A stretch of DNA of 64,000 nt from Odoribacter splanchnicus DSM 20712. GTDB lineage: Bacteria > Bacteroidota > Bacteroidia > Bacteroidales > Marinifilaceae. The notes under the pieces were generated by a model, which worked only from the letters and a program-made list of their open reading frames with translations, was not told the DNA's origin and searched no databases. Positions 27,108 through 36,307 of the stretch are shown piece by piece. Where the stretch lies: NCBI RefSeq assembly GCF_000190535.1, contig NC_015160.1, forward strand, positions 992,001 through 1,056,000. Reading direction: 5' to 3'. The position numbers and the translations under genes were made by a program. Every line of letters starts with the position of its first letter. The stretch's first letter is position 1.

Positions 27108-29285
27108 TCAATACCCCGGATTCTGTTCTGCCCCACCTAAACCGACTTCCGACTCAGGGAATGGCAAGAGCTTTTGCCAGGCTTCGATTCCGAGTTCTTT
27201 TTCACACAGATCGTTCCGTTTTAAAAAAGCGAAATAAGCGAATTCCCCCTTCAACAATTCTTTCCAGGTAGCTTTCAACTGTTGGTCGAAATCTGTCGCT
27301 TCAGACAAACGGTAGTTTTTCCGGACCTGATTCAGATAATCCATAGCTTTCGCCCGGTCACCGATACGATTCGTACATTCGGCCAGCAATAACAAAGCCT
27401 CGGTATAGCTACCGACAGGTAAATATCGGTGATCTGCAATCTCACTGGTATATACCGAAGGATAATCCAGCAGATCCAACCCGAATACCAGTTCTTTAGA
27501 ACCGCTATTCAAGGCCTCTTTGCGGCTGGCATTAAAGGCATACCCTTCATTCTTCAAAAATATCTCCAAGCCCCTTTTCGCTTCATTGTATCTTCCCAAT
27601 TGCATATACACTTTTCCCAGCATCAGTTCACCGATACCGATGTAATCCTGATATTCAGCACTTCTCCAGTCCAGTATCAGCCGATGGATCTCCTCCAGAT
27701 CCGCAGCCAACTTCTCGTAAGCTTTTTGCTCTGTCAACCGGGGTGCCGCCGCCGTCGAAAAATGTTCCGGATAAGGAATGTTTCCCCACAATACGATCAG
27801 CGGATAATACATGATCGAACGCAACAACTTAAACTGAGGCGAACAGAGGTTACCCATTTTTTCCTTCTCCAGGATATCATACCCATTATTGGCACTGGCA
27901 ATAGCTTTATAAGCCACCTCCCAGGCCCGCTTCAAGTCTATATCGGCCATGACACTTTTTTCATGCCGGTAATATTTCTGCCACTTGTTTTGTGGTTCCG
28001 GGAAACATTGCGTATAATAAGCCTCTATCGTATACATATAATCACAGGCTTCACGGATACTCCCCAATATGCCGCTCACCGCTTCTTCGACTCCTTCAGG
28101 TACTTCGAACTTATTCATATCTCCGTCCTGAGTAATCAGCAGGGTGGCGCTTACTTCACCATCCAGGCTGTACAAAGTAATGCGTTCATCCCGGATCCAA
28201 TATCCTTTTGCCGGCTGTACCGTCAGTTTAAGCTGCCCCTGCACCTTATCGAGCGTCACTGTATAATCCATTTCCTCTGACTTGAACTGGAATAATTTAT
28301 CTACCTCCACCCCGGATTTCGGCACTTCTTCTTCCATACCGGGATAAGTAAAATCATAAGATAAATTAGCCAGGATATCTACAGCATATTCTCCCCCATC
28401 CTGACTTACCCGTAAAGTATCGGTCTTGAATTTCAATTTTTTATCGCCTACGATCCCTCCGAATTCATTTCCGGCTTCTCCATCGCCGTCCCAGTCGATA
28501 AAATAACTCAAATCGGGCACAGTAATTTCCAGGCCGGTTTCCTTATACTTTGCAACTAATCCTTCAGCAACCTTTGTCCAATCGATACTCACTGCATTTT
28601 TACGGATTTCTTCCTTCGTATCGTCCGGAAGCGTACCGGTTTCCTTCAACTTTTCACACAACCCTTCCAAATATTCCGCAAACCGGGTCTCGGTTTTATC
28701 CTTCAACAGAGAAGCCGACACCACCAACAAACTACCCGCTCCTTTGATTCCATCTGTCAGTGAATAGGTATTCACCTCATCCATCTCGAATCTCTGCAAC
28801 CCGAAGGCCTTCAACACTTCTCCATGTGCCTGCTGACTGACGGCTTTAAAGCGCTTTTCTCCACCGTTCAACTCCAATAATCGTCGGGTTTCCAGATGAG
28901 TGAATACATTCACATTCACCGATTTCTGATTCGAAAGATCTGCAATCGAACGCAAACTCAACGATCCGGAGGTCTGTTCGCCGGTCAGCTCATTATAAAA
29001 AGCTCCTGTCGCCACAATTTCTACATAAGGAGACCGGATATCCAAAATACCGAAATCGAAATTTCCCTGATCGTCCTGTACGGTCTTCGTATAACTGATT
29101 CCGGTCCGTTCAAGCCGTTCGCTCAATTCATAAACCGTAACCTCCGATCCTCTGACAAAAGGTCCTTTTTCTACCTTTCCTTTCAGTTCATACCGGTCTG
29201 TATACTGCACATCGTCCTTCTTACATCCTGCCAATACCAATAACAGCATACAAGTCCACAATATCATTTGCTTTTTCATTTCCAA
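27108..29285 (-). CDS. SusD/RagB-like lipoprotein with N-terminal adhesion-type and BACON-like domains
   Basis: 725 residues. Signal and lipobox MLLLVLAGCKKDD place it as a lipoprotein. Residues about 35-240 form a domain beginning KGKVEKGPFVRGSEVTVYEL, with DLSNQKSVNVNVFTHLETRR, found at the front of various Bacteroidetes lipoproteins. Residues about 285-395 are BACON-like (TLRVSQDGGEYAVDI ... GEVSATLLITQDGD). The C-terminal 330 residues are SusD-like: the helical ADLEEIHRLI / GELMLGKVYMQLGRYNEAKR repeats and the ending LLPFPESEVGLGG then QNPGY. SusD proteins normally sit on a SusC channel to import glycans, but no SusC gene is adjacent; instead the gene follows a triple-AAA ATPase by 36 bases, apparently in one operon. 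Confidence 0.85.
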   Translation of the reverse strand: MEMKKQMILWTCMLLLVLAGCKKDDVQYTDRYELKGKVEKGPFVRGSEVTVYELSERLERTGISYTKTVQDDQGNFDFGILDIRSPYVEIVATGAFYNELTGEQTSGSLSLRSIADLSNQKSVNVNVFTHLETRRLLELNGGEKRFKAVSQQAHGEVLKAFGLQRFEMDEVNTYSLTDGIKGAGSLLVVSASLLKDKTETRFAEYLEGLCEKLKETGTLPDDTKEEIRKNAVSIDWTKVAEGLVAKYKETGLEITVPDLSYFIDWDGDGEAGNEFGGIVGDKKLKFKTDTLRVSQDGGEYAVDILANLSYDFTYPGMEEEVPKSGVEVDKLFQFKSEEMDYTVTLDKVQGQLKLTVQPAKGYWIRDERITLYSLDGEVSATLLITQDGDMNKFEVPEGVEEAVSGILGSIREACDYMYTIEAYYTQCFPEPQNKWQKYYRHEKSVMADIDLKRAWEVAYKAIASANNGYDILEKEKMGNLCSPQFKLLRSIMYYPLIVLWGNIPYPEHFSTAAAPRLTEQKAYEKLAADLEEIHRLILDWRSAEYQDYIGIGELMLGKVYMQLGRYNEAKRGLEIFLKNEGYAFNASRKEALNSGSKELVFGLDLLDYPSVYTSEIADHRYLPVGSYTEALLLLAECTNRIGDRAKAMDYLNQVRKNYRLSEATDFDQQLKATWKELLKGEFAYFAFLKRNDLCEKELGIEAWQKLLPFPESEVGLGGAEQNPGY

Positions 29286-29321
29286 TCTCTTTATATCGTT
29301 CTACTTTCTTATCTGCCCGAT

Positions 29322-32300
29322 TCAAATGAATCCGATTCTTTTCCGTTCGTTCATTACTCCTGCCACAAAAGCTTCGGTAAACATAGCCACATCCTGTTTT
29401 TGAACAGAAATCACCTCTTTTACTGTACTCGTCCGGTTACTCTTTGCCATCCGTTGCAGACAATTGCGGACAATCAGATCGGCTACGATCCGCATCAGGC
29501 GCGAACTGGCATGACTGCGTTCCTCGGTCGCAACCAGCGAACCGATAAAAACAGTCATATACTGACGGGCTGTCGCTGTCATTTTCATTCGTTCTTTCTC
29601 CAGACGACGTTTCAGAATAATCATCAACTCTTCTTTCGTATAATCTTCGAAGACCAGTACATTGACCAAATCCGACATGTGTTCGGCGTCTCCGTTGATG
29701 CCCGATACCCTGTTCCGGGGTTCTGCATAGATGATAATATAACTTCCGGGATGTTCGGCCATCTGATTCATCAGGAGAGCACGTACTCTTTCACGGAAGC
29801 CGACAGCTTCGTTCAATTTGGGTGAATCTTCATCGAAAAGCAAGATACCTCCGCTGGATTTCACCAATGCTTCCCCGATACTACGCTGAGCCTCGTCTTC
29901 CATCAGTCCGATCATTCTTTCCACCTTAAAATCGAATACCTGTCCCTTATCGACGATCCCCATGGCTTTGTAAAGACGGGCGATGATCCGGGCTACCGTT
30001 CCCTTTCCCATGGCCGAATTACCGGTCAAACACCATTGCAGGGACATCCGGCTGCTCAATTTTACCCCCTCGTGGCTATAATGACGCGCCAGCTCTACAA
30101 AATCACGGATCTGTTTTTTTATTCCCGTTTGTCCGACCATTTTATCCAGCTCTTCCAATGCCCGGCCGATCTCCTCTTCATCGAATACATCCCTTTCCAA
30201 TTTTGGAAGTTCAAAACTATCGACCGGTATATCGTCTTTGCGGATGGTAGTCATCTCCTGACGGGTCAGCTCCCGTTCCTGACGGATTTTCATCGTCCGT
30301 TCGGACATATGACGAATAGCCGCTGCCACGACTTTTTCAACGAAAAGCGCATTACCGAAATTTTTATCTCTGTTTTCATAAGCTTTCCGGATCAGCTCAC
30401 CGAATACTTCCCGTGCCTTGGGATGAAATACATAAGCTTTTTCTTTCAGTTTATTTTCAGCGATCTGCATCAGTTCTTCGGGCGTATAATCGTTGAACGA
30501 AAATACATAAGGAAAATAATTCTTTAAAGCGGGATTCATCTCCAGCATCTTATCGACTCTTTCGGGATATCCGCCTAAAACCACGATCGTATCCCCGCAT
30601 TCCTCGGTCGATAAATTCGACAATAAAGCTTCGAACAGGGCCAATCCCCATTCACTCCGGGGCAATACATCGGCATGGTCGATATATAGAATACCTCCGG
30701 CCGCACCGTTCATCAACACTTCGGCTCCCTGTTGGGGAGTCAGCCCTCCATCGCCGGTGAGCTGACGTCCGTCCTGTACCGTCACATTCGGACGCAACAG
30801 AATACCCACCGAATGATAGATTTCTCCCATCATCTTAGCGACAGTCATCTTCCCTGTACCGGGATTACCGCTAAAGATCATATTCAGGGGAGGAAGGGTA
30901 TCGTCGAAACCATGTTTTTGCCTTTCCCGGATAAAATATACGTAACTCAGATGTTGTACAATACTTTGTTTCAATGCCCTCAAACCGATCATCGCCTTGA
31001 GTTTTTCCAATGCTTTGCCAGGGTCTCCCTCGGGTAAAGTTACGATATCTTCCTCCGTAATCAGCATCAGGTCCTCTTTCTTATACTCTCCGCAGCGGTT
31101 CGCCATCAGACGGGCCGACATCCGGGCCGAAGCCTGTTCGAGCTGTTCGTCGATGTAACGTCCGTTGGTAAAATCCACCTCATTGGCCCGGCAAGCTATT
31201 TTCAACTGTTTATAAAATTTCTCTTCTGCTCCCGGCGTAAAACGGAATTGCAGTTTTTCCAGTTTGATCCGGGCGATTTCCATCAATTCCTCAGGACTAT
31301 AATTTTCGAAACAAAGCCGGCGCGGAAAAAGCTTCTGCAAATCGGGAAAAGCTTCCAGCAAAACAGTCATCTCTTCATCGATATCGGAAAGAATAACCAA
31401 AACTTCCGGTTTTTCCCTGGTCAGTATACCGTACAATATTCCTAAAGCGATCACCCCCCGATCGTTCGGATCTTCGGGATGAAATAAATCTCCGGCCTGA
31501 TCGACAAACAGAATCCCCCCTATACTGTTTTTCAGGGCCTGCCGAACCAATTGCTCTTCTGCAGCAGTGCCTTCACGCACCAAATCACGACGGCTGTAAT
31601 GATTCACCCGGCCGTGACTCAAAAGCCCTAATTTCTGATACAATTCTCCCACCATCTCCGCCACGGTATTTTTACCGGTACCGGGATATCCGGTAAAGAT
31701 CAGATGCAATTGAGGAAAAGTATCGCTGAAGCCATTCTCCCGCCGGAGACGGATAAATTCGACGTACTCTATGATCCGGGTTATCTCTTCTTTCACTTTA
31801 CGCAACCCCACCAAACGATACAAACGGTCGAGGATTTCATCTTTATCTTTAGCGGTGTATACCGGATTCAGATTTTGCTTCACGGTCACTTCTCCACCAT
31901 CGGCCAGTATCTCCTGCTCGAAATCATAAGGAATATCTTTATGACCTATTCCATAGCCCATCTTCAGGACCGTCTGTCCGAAACAGGAAACCATCACGGT
32001 ATATTCTCCCGGAGTGACGAAATCTTCCTGACTCCCCAGATCGACAGCAAAACAAAGAATACTATTCCCGGCCTGATCCTTGATATATTGGGCGGATTTT
32101 ACGATCTGCATGGCTTTGATACTCCCCCTACGGTCTACCACCCGGATAACGAATTCATATACCCACTCTCCCCCCAGCAGGTTTTGGGCCATCAGGAAGA
32201 AACGGATATTTTTCAATCGGGTGGCATCGAACATCCGGAAAGAATGAGGACGTTTCTGAGCCTCGGACTCGGTTTCTTCACAAAAACGGTCCAGACCGGC

Positions 32301-32783
32301 ATGCAGGATGCGAAAATATTTTTCGGGTTTCCCCTCCCCCGGGACGATATACAGATCTTCTGATTGTCCGGCCACTCCGTCGATATCCGCCAAGATACGA
32401 TATATCCCCTGTTTCCAGGCCTGTTCCGGTAAATCTGCGCGGTCTATCCACTCTTCATACACCGGCAAAGCATCCTGACGCTCTACTTTTATTCCGCTCT
32501 CTTTCACAGACAAGCACTGTCCTTTGCCGTTCTCCAGGCGAAACAAACGGACAGTCATCTTCCCCTCCCAGGGTTCGCCTTCAAACTGTTTATTCAATAC
32601 TTCCGTATCCACATACAAACATTCTATTTCCTGTACGCCGAATACAGAACGATAGTCTTTCTCCCCCTGGAAAAGCCACGCGACTTTGACCCTTTTGGCC
32701 ACGCAGGATTGTCCCCTTTGGTTACAATATGATTGACCCTTTTGGCCAAAATCGCATTGACCACTTAGTTTACCTATTGTCAT
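29322..32783 (-). CDS. triple AAA+ ATPase (CbxX/CfxQ, SpoVK/EccA-like); 5' end displaced by an IS
   Basis: 1153 residues as now read; the first 36 or so come from the IS21 end. Codons after 32667 are original. A beta-rich region of about 260 residues with no family I know is followed by three CbxX/CfxQ-type AAA domains. Walker A: GYPGTGKNT near 365, GNPGTGKMT near 640, GNSAMGKGT near 922. Walker B: GGILFVDQ near 422 and GGILYIDH near 697 have lost the catalytic glutamate; GGILLFDED near 980 keeps it. Domains 1 and 2 may thus bind but not hydrolyse ATP. CbxX-type AAA proteins remodel partner proteins (Rubisco activase CbbX, type VII secretion EccA). Operon partner: the SusD-like lipoprotein 36 bases downstream. 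The native start was 35385, and expression now depends on IS-borne signals. Confidence 0.85.
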   Translation of the reverse strand: MTIGKLSGQCDFGQKGQSYCNQRGQSCVAKRVKVAWLFQGEKDYRSVFGVQEIECLYVDTEVLNKQFEGEPWEGKMTVRLFRLENGKGQCLSVKESGIKVERQDALPVYEEWIDRADLPEQAWKQGIYRILADIDGVAGQSEDLYIVPGEGKPEKYFRILHAGLDRFCEETESEAQKRPHSFRMFDATRLKNIRFFLMAQNLLGGEWVYEFVIRVVDRRGSIKAMQIVKSAQYIKDQAGNSILCFAVDLGSQEDFVTPGEYTVMVSCFGQTVLKMGYGIGHKDIPYDFEQEILADGGEVTVKQNLNPVYTAKDKDEILDRLYRLVGLRKVKEEITRIIEYVEFIRLRRENGFSDTFPQLHLIFTGYPGTGKNTVAEMVGELYQKLGLLSHGRVNHYSRRDLVREGTAAEEQLVRQALKNSIGGILFVDQAGDLFHPEDPNDRGVIALGILYGILTREKPEVLVILSDIDEEMTVLLEAFPDLQKLFPRRLCFENYSPEELMEIARIKLEKLQFRFTPGAEEKFYKQLKIACRANEVDFTNGRYIDEQLEQASARMSARLMANRCGEYKKEDLMLITEEDIVTLPEGDPGKALEKLKAMIGLRALKQSIVQHLSYVYFIRERQKHGFDDTLPPLNMIFSGNPGTGKMTVAKMMGEIYHSVGILLRPNVTVQDGRQLTGDGGLTPQQGAEVLMNGAAGGILYIDHADVLPRSEWGLALFEALLSNLSTEECGDTIVVLGGYPERVDKMLEMNPALKNYFPYVFSFNDYTPEELMQIAENKLKEKAYVFHPKAREVFGELIRKAYENRDKNFGNALFVEKVVAAAIRHMSERTMKIRQERELTRQEMTTIRKDDIPVDSFELPKLERDVFDEEEIGRALEELDKMVGQTGIKKQIRDFVELARHYSHEGVKLSSRMSLQWCLTGNSAMGKGTVARIIARLYKAMGIVDKGQVFDFKVERMIGLMEDEAQRSIGEALVKSSGGILLFDEDSPKLNEAVGFRERVRALLMNQMAEHPGSYIIIYAEPRNRVSGINGDAEHMSDLVNVLVFEDYTKEELMIILKRRLEKERMKMTATARQYMTVFIGSLVATEERSHASSRLMRIVADLIVRNCLQRMAKSNRTSTVKEVISVQKQDVAMFTEAFVAGVMNERKRIGFI

Positions 32784-32796
32784 AGATTTTTTTGTG

Positions 32797-32804
32797 TAGA
32801 TTTG
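32797..32804 (+). promoter_or_regulatory. -7 promoter element of istA
   Basis: TAGATTTG, an exact TAnnTTTG match, 48 bases before the istA start at 32852. Confidence 0.55.
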
Positions 32805-32851
32805 AGTACCCGAGTCCTGGTGTAACGGGGACGATAATAAAATCTATACAA

Positions 32852-34417
32852 ATGGATAAACGAATCAAAAACATTTTAAGATGTTATGCGGTCGGCATGG
32901 GAATCAAGGAAACGGCGTCCACGTTTCATACTTCCCGTAATACTGTCCGCAAGTATGTCCGCTTGTTCCTTTCAAGCGGCAAGAGCATTGAACAGCTTCT
33001 TTCCCTACCCGATGGGCAGTTGGATGAACTGTTCGGCTGTACGGAGTCCCGGCATCGGGAACCTTCTTCCAGAAGGATCGAACTGGATGCCTTGCTTCCC
33101 GGATATGTATCCCGCCTGTCACGCAAAGGCATGAGTGTCCGAAAACTGTTCAAGGAATACCATGCCGAATATCCGGACGGTTTCCGGTTGTCTTCCTTCA
33201 AACGGGCTGTCCGTCAGTACAAGTTTCACATCAAGGTCGTCGGTCATGTCGAGCACTATGCCGCAGACCAGATGTATATTGACTTTGCCGGTGATAGGCT
33301 TGAAGTCGTTGATGAAATGACAGGTGAGACGAAAAAGGCCGAGGTGTTCGTCGCCATTCTTCCGTTCAGCCATTATACCTACTGCGAGGCCGTATGGTCC
33401 CAACGCAAGGAAGACCTGATAAAGGCATGCGAGAATGCCATGCAATATTTTGAAGGCGTTCCTGCGGCTATCGTCCCCGACAATTTGAAGGCGGCCGTTA
33501 CACGCAGCGACCGCAACGAGCCTGCCATCAATGATGATTTCGCCGCTTTTGCCGAACATTACGGCTGTGCGGTCTATCCTGCCCGTGTACGCCACCCCAA
33601 GGACAAGGCCTTGGTTGAAAATGCCGTAAAGCTCCTTTACCGTTCCATTTACCTTGATATGGAGGGAATGACATTCTCCAGCCTGGAGGATCTCAATACC
33701 GCTATCCGTATCTCCCTGCTTGATTTCAATGAAAAGGTGATGGCCGGACGGGAGATGTCACGCAAGAAAATGTTCCTTCAGGGAGAGAAGGACTATCTTC
33801 GACCGCTTCCCGTGAAACGTTACGTGGTGAAAGAAAGGAAGCTAATGACTGTCGGGAATAACTCTTACGTCTCGTTGTTCAAACACCATTACAGCGTTCC
33901 AAAGGAGTATGTAGGCAGGCGCATGACGATTCTCTATGATGCCGACACGGTGGAAATCTACTGTGGCATGAGCCTTGTCTCCACCCATGACCGCTGTGAC
34001 ATTCCTTACGCTTATTCCTGGAAAAAGGAGCACAACCTGCCGGGACACTATGGTCCCTATGACAAGGACTTGGAGGAACTCTTCCGGCGTGCCTCGGAAA
34101 TAGACAATATTGTATTGAACTATCTACGGGAAGTGGAGCGTGCCATGCAATATCCACCCAAAGCGTTCAGGTCATGCCGTGGCATCCTGACCCTGGAGAA
34201 AAAATACGGTCGTGACCGTCTGGTTGCGGCTTGTGCATGTGCGGACCAGAAGTTGCAATACGGATATCAGGCCTTGCGCGAGGTGCTTGAACTGGGAGAA
34301 GATGCGGATTTCCTTCCCGATGAGGACGGGAAAGTACAGCCCAACGTGACTTCCCCGGCTCCATTGACCCACAAAAATATACGTGGACGTGAATATTACA
34401 GAAAGGACAAACAATAA
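32852..34417 (+). CDS. istA: IS21-family transposase IstA
   Basis: About 521 residues from the ATG at 32852; the upstream ATG at 32792 adds 20 residues that overlap the promoter. The N-terminal helix-turn-helix is MGIKETASTFHTSRNTVRKY, followed by an integrase-type (rve) core with acidic residues in QMYIDFAGDRLEVVD, VPDNLKAAV and KALVENAVKLLY, fitting a DDE triad. A Mu-type C-terminal domain ends the protein. It catalyses strand transfer together with IstB. The frame is intact, so the element may still be active. Confidence 0.95.
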   Translation: MDKRIKNILRCYAVGMGIKETASTFHTSRNTVRKYVRLFLSSGKSIEQLLSLPDGQLDELFGCTESRHREPSSRRIELDALLPGYVSRLSRKGMSVRKLFKEYHAEYPDGFRLSSFKRAVRQYKFHIKVVGHVEHYAADQMYIDFAGDRLEVVDEMTGETKKAEVFVAILPFSHYTYCEAVWSQRKEDLIKACENAMQYFEGVPAAIVPDNLKAAVTRSDRNEPAINDDFAAFAEHYGCAVYPARVRHPKDKALVENAVKLLYRSIYLDMEGMTFSSLEDLNTAIRISLLDFNEKVMAGREMSRKKMFLQGEKDYLRPLPVKRYVVKERKLMTVGNNSYVSLFKHHYSVPKEYVGRRMTILYDADTVEIYCGMSLVSTHDRCDIPYAYSWKKEHNLPGHYGPYDKDLEELFRRASEIDNIVLNYLREVERAMQYPPKAFRSCRGILTLEKKYGRDRLVAACACADQKLQYGYQALREVLELGEDADFLPDEDGKVQPNVTSPAPLTHKNIRGREYYRKDKQ

Positions 34418-34428
34418 AACTCATATTT

Positions 34429-35217
34429 ATGGAAGTAAACAATAAAACAGCTCCCGTAACGGGACAACAAGACCAGAATACCATATCACTGGATTTAATG
34501 AACCGCATGAAATTGCATGGTATGGCAGAGGCTTTCAGGGAAAGTCTTGCCGGTACCACTCCGCAATCCATGACTGCGGACACGTTCCTGTCCATGCTCC
34601 TTGCACGCGAATGGGACTATCGTGCACAGGCTGCCATTGCACGGCTTACCAAGAATGCGGCATTCCGCTACAAGGCCTATATTGAACAGATTGACTATGC
34701 CACGAACCGGGGGCTGGAGCGCAACCAGATGGAACGTCTCGCCACCCTTGATTTTGTGCATAAGGCACAGAACCTTTTCATTACCGGTTCTTCAGGAACG
34801 GGGAAAAGCTATCTGGCCTGTGCCCTCGGCCACGAAGCATGCAAAAGGGGATTCCGGACCTTCTATGCCAATGCCCCGAAACTGCTCGGTGCGCTGAAAG
34901 TCGCCAAAGTCAAAGGTACACTTGAAACGGAACTCAAGAAGATTGAGCGCTGCCAACTACTCATCCTTGACGACCTGTTCATCGTACCGCTTGACGCAAA
35001 GGAGCGTCCCATACTGCTTGAAATCATCGAGGACAGGCATGAACGGAAATCCATCATCATCACATCGCAGTACCCATCCTCCAATTGGTATGACATGGTA
35101 GGTGACCCGACAATAGCCGATGCAATCCTTGATCGTATCATACATACAGCTCATACCATAGAGCTATATGGTGAAAGTATGCGAAAGTTAAGGTCTAAGA
35201 AAAACGAGAAATTTTAA
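34429..35217 (+). CDS. istB: IS21-family helper ATPase IstB
   Basis: 262 residues, DnaC-like AAA ATPase that loads on target DNA and stimulates IstA. Walker A GSSGTGKSYLACALG near residue 120, Walker B CQLLILDDLF near 185, and the C-terminal DAILDRIIHTAHTIEL that is typical of IstB. It starts 11 bases after istA and is intact. Confidence 0.96.
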   Translation: MEVNNKTAPVTGQQDQNTISLDLMNRMKLHGMAEAFRESLAGTTPQSMTADTFLSMLLAREWDYRAQAAIARLTKNAAFRYKAYIEQIDYATNRGLERNQMERLATLDFVHKAQNLFITGSSGTGKSYLACALGHEACKRGFRTFYANAPKLLGALKVAKVKGTLETELKKIERCQLLILDDLFIVPLDAKERPILLEIIEDRHERKSIIITSQYPSSNWYDMVGDPTIADAILDRIIHTAHTIELYGESMRKLRSKKNEKF

Positions 35218-35332
35218 AAGGGTAAAATAAAATTGACCCCCAACACCAGGACTTTAAAGGGTCAATCATATTGTAGCCAAAGGTGGGCAAATCCTGCGTG
35301 GCCAAAAGGGTCAAAGTCGCGTGGCTTTTCCA

Positions 35333-35385
35333 TCCACCTCATAGTATCTGCATTGCTGTGCGATAGTTTTGCTTCTTCTTTTCAT
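35333..35385 (-). pseudogene. native 5' end of the AAA ATPase gene, cut off by the IS21 element
   Basis: ATG at 35385 followed by MKRRSKTIAQQCRYYEV and two bases of the next codon up to the IS edge. The frame resumes on the other side of the IS at GAG AAA GAC TAT (E K D Y), giving YYEVEKDYRSVFGV across the healed junction. It stands 13 bases after the stop of the small membrane protein gene, so the original operon was small membrane protein, AAA ATPase, SusD-like lipoprotein. Confidence 0.75.
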
Positions 35386-35398
35386 ATATCTGTCTGTT

Positions 35399-35608
35399 TT
35401 AAGAAATGAGTAACCAAAGTATTGCCCCGATAATGAAGGCATAAGTCAGAATGTAAACTGCGATAGCCAAAGCGATGGTAAGGAGAAGCCGAATGAGGAG
35501 TTTTCCCACACATATCCCTGCCAGCCAAAGCCAGACGCTTCCGTCCCAAAGGAGAGAGCCTGCGAGTGCAAGTGCCACCCAAATTGCTATTTTGTATCTC
35601 AGTTTCAT
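35399..35608 (-). CDS. small hydrophobic membrane protein
   Basis: 69 residues, two predicted membrane segments (IAIWVALALAGSLLW and LLLTIALAIAVYILTYAFII) and a basic N-terminus MKLRYK. I do not recognise the family. It ends 13 bases before the native start of the triple-AAA gene, so it was probably the first gene of that operon. The composition and hydrophobic pattern look coding rather than random. Confidence 0.55.
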   Translation of the reverse strand: MKLRYKIAIWVALALAGSLLWDGSVWLWLAGICVGKLLIRLLLTIALAIAVYILTYAFIIGAILWLLIS

Positions 35609-36165
35609 CTTGTCTGTTTTTTTTGATTTTATGCGGATTCCAGAGGTGAGGGAGTTGAGTTTTCATTTTCTCTGTCCTCGTGTTTCCGACATTTTTTTTG
35701 CGTCTTTCCGTCGGGTCGGTCGTTTTCGTTTCAGGGGCGTAAAAAGGTAGGGCTTAGGACAAACAAGGTTTACGGCGAGAATACTACCTGCAATGAAATG
35801 GAAGTGTGGAGATTGTCGCCGTAACGGCTTTCCGCCTCGACCTTTTTTGTCCGTGAAAGCCCGGAACTACCTTTGCCGCTGACAACGAACAACCGATCCC
35901 GATGCGAATACATAGGGCAGAATGTGGAGAGGAACACCGCAGAGGACAGAGCGAAAAAATGAAAGGCAGTCTTCACAAGTAAGACTGCTACAACAATGAG
36001 TAATAAGACGAAAAATAGACTCAGCTATCTGAATAGAGAGCCGTCAGAAAAGAAAAACGGAGAAAGTTTCGTCTTTCTCCGTAGATAATATTACCTTTGC
36101 AATAGGTTATTCGAGTTATGCAAAGCGTTGTATATCATTGCAGAAGATGGGTCGCTAAATCATTA
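35609..36165. other. foreign-looking stretch between the two insertion sequences
   Basis: On the minus strand a frame at 35770-35976 (GTG start, 68 residues) is preceded in frame by a hydrophobic segment (FVLLLIVVAVLL) with no good start codon, and reads like the tail of a broken membrane protein; I give it low weight. The composition resembles mobile-element intergenic DNA. An exact promoter word TACCTTTG lies at 36092-36099. Confidence 0.4.
36057..36082 (-). terminator. hairpin, leftward terminator
   Basis: Arms ACGGAGAAAG and CTTTCTCCGT around six bases. Read leftward it is followed by TTTTTCTTTT, so it would end a transcript coming from the right, possibly the one that once carried the nitronate monooxygenase. 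Confidence 0.55.
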
Positions 36166-36193
36166 GGGATATTCAGTAAATAGTATAAAATTA

Positions 36194-36239
36194 GCCAACT
36201 AATTCATACACAAAATGTTGCGAATTAGTTGGCTTTTTT
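36194..36239 (+). terminator. terminator hairpin inside the left end of the IS
   Basis: Arms GCCAACTAATTC and GAATTAGTTGGC with a 16-base loop and a T run. It should shield the transposase gene from outside transcription, a common device in insertion sequences. Confidence 0.75.
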
Positions 36240-36307
36240 GTATCTTTAGGTATTCCCCCGCAAATAAGGTTTGGAATCCAAAACGGGGGAAATTCCCCAA
36301 CAAAGAT

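Larger units (their letters stand above)
32668..35332 (+). mobile_element. IS21-family insertion sequence, 2665 bp
   Basis: Terminal inverted repeats begin TGGAAAAGCCACGCGACTTT and continue with GACCCTTTTGGCCACGCAGGATT at both ends (left from 32668, right ending 35332). The word TGACCCTTTTGGCC recurs inside the left end at about 32736, the multiple-repeat end structure known for IS21. It carries istA and istB in the usual order. The flanks are GGTGGA (35333-35338, minus-strand reading) and GGGGGA (32662-32667), which look like a 6-bp target duplication with one changed base. Joining the flanks with one copy restores the AAA reading frame. Confidence 0.92.

Noticed and set aside
27429..28280. 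283-codon open frame opposite the SusD-like gene
   Set aside because: Antisense of a well-supported lipoprotein gene, with no coding features of its own.
31704..32363. 219-codon plus-strand frame over the AAA gene
   Set aside because: Lies antisense to the conserved AAA protein and has low-complexity, non-protein-like composition.
36091..36100. TTACCTTTGC as a CTnDOT-type attachment core (GTAnnTTTGC)
   Set aside because: The first base does not match and the word is also a normal promoter element; without an integrase or a matching second end it cannot be supported.
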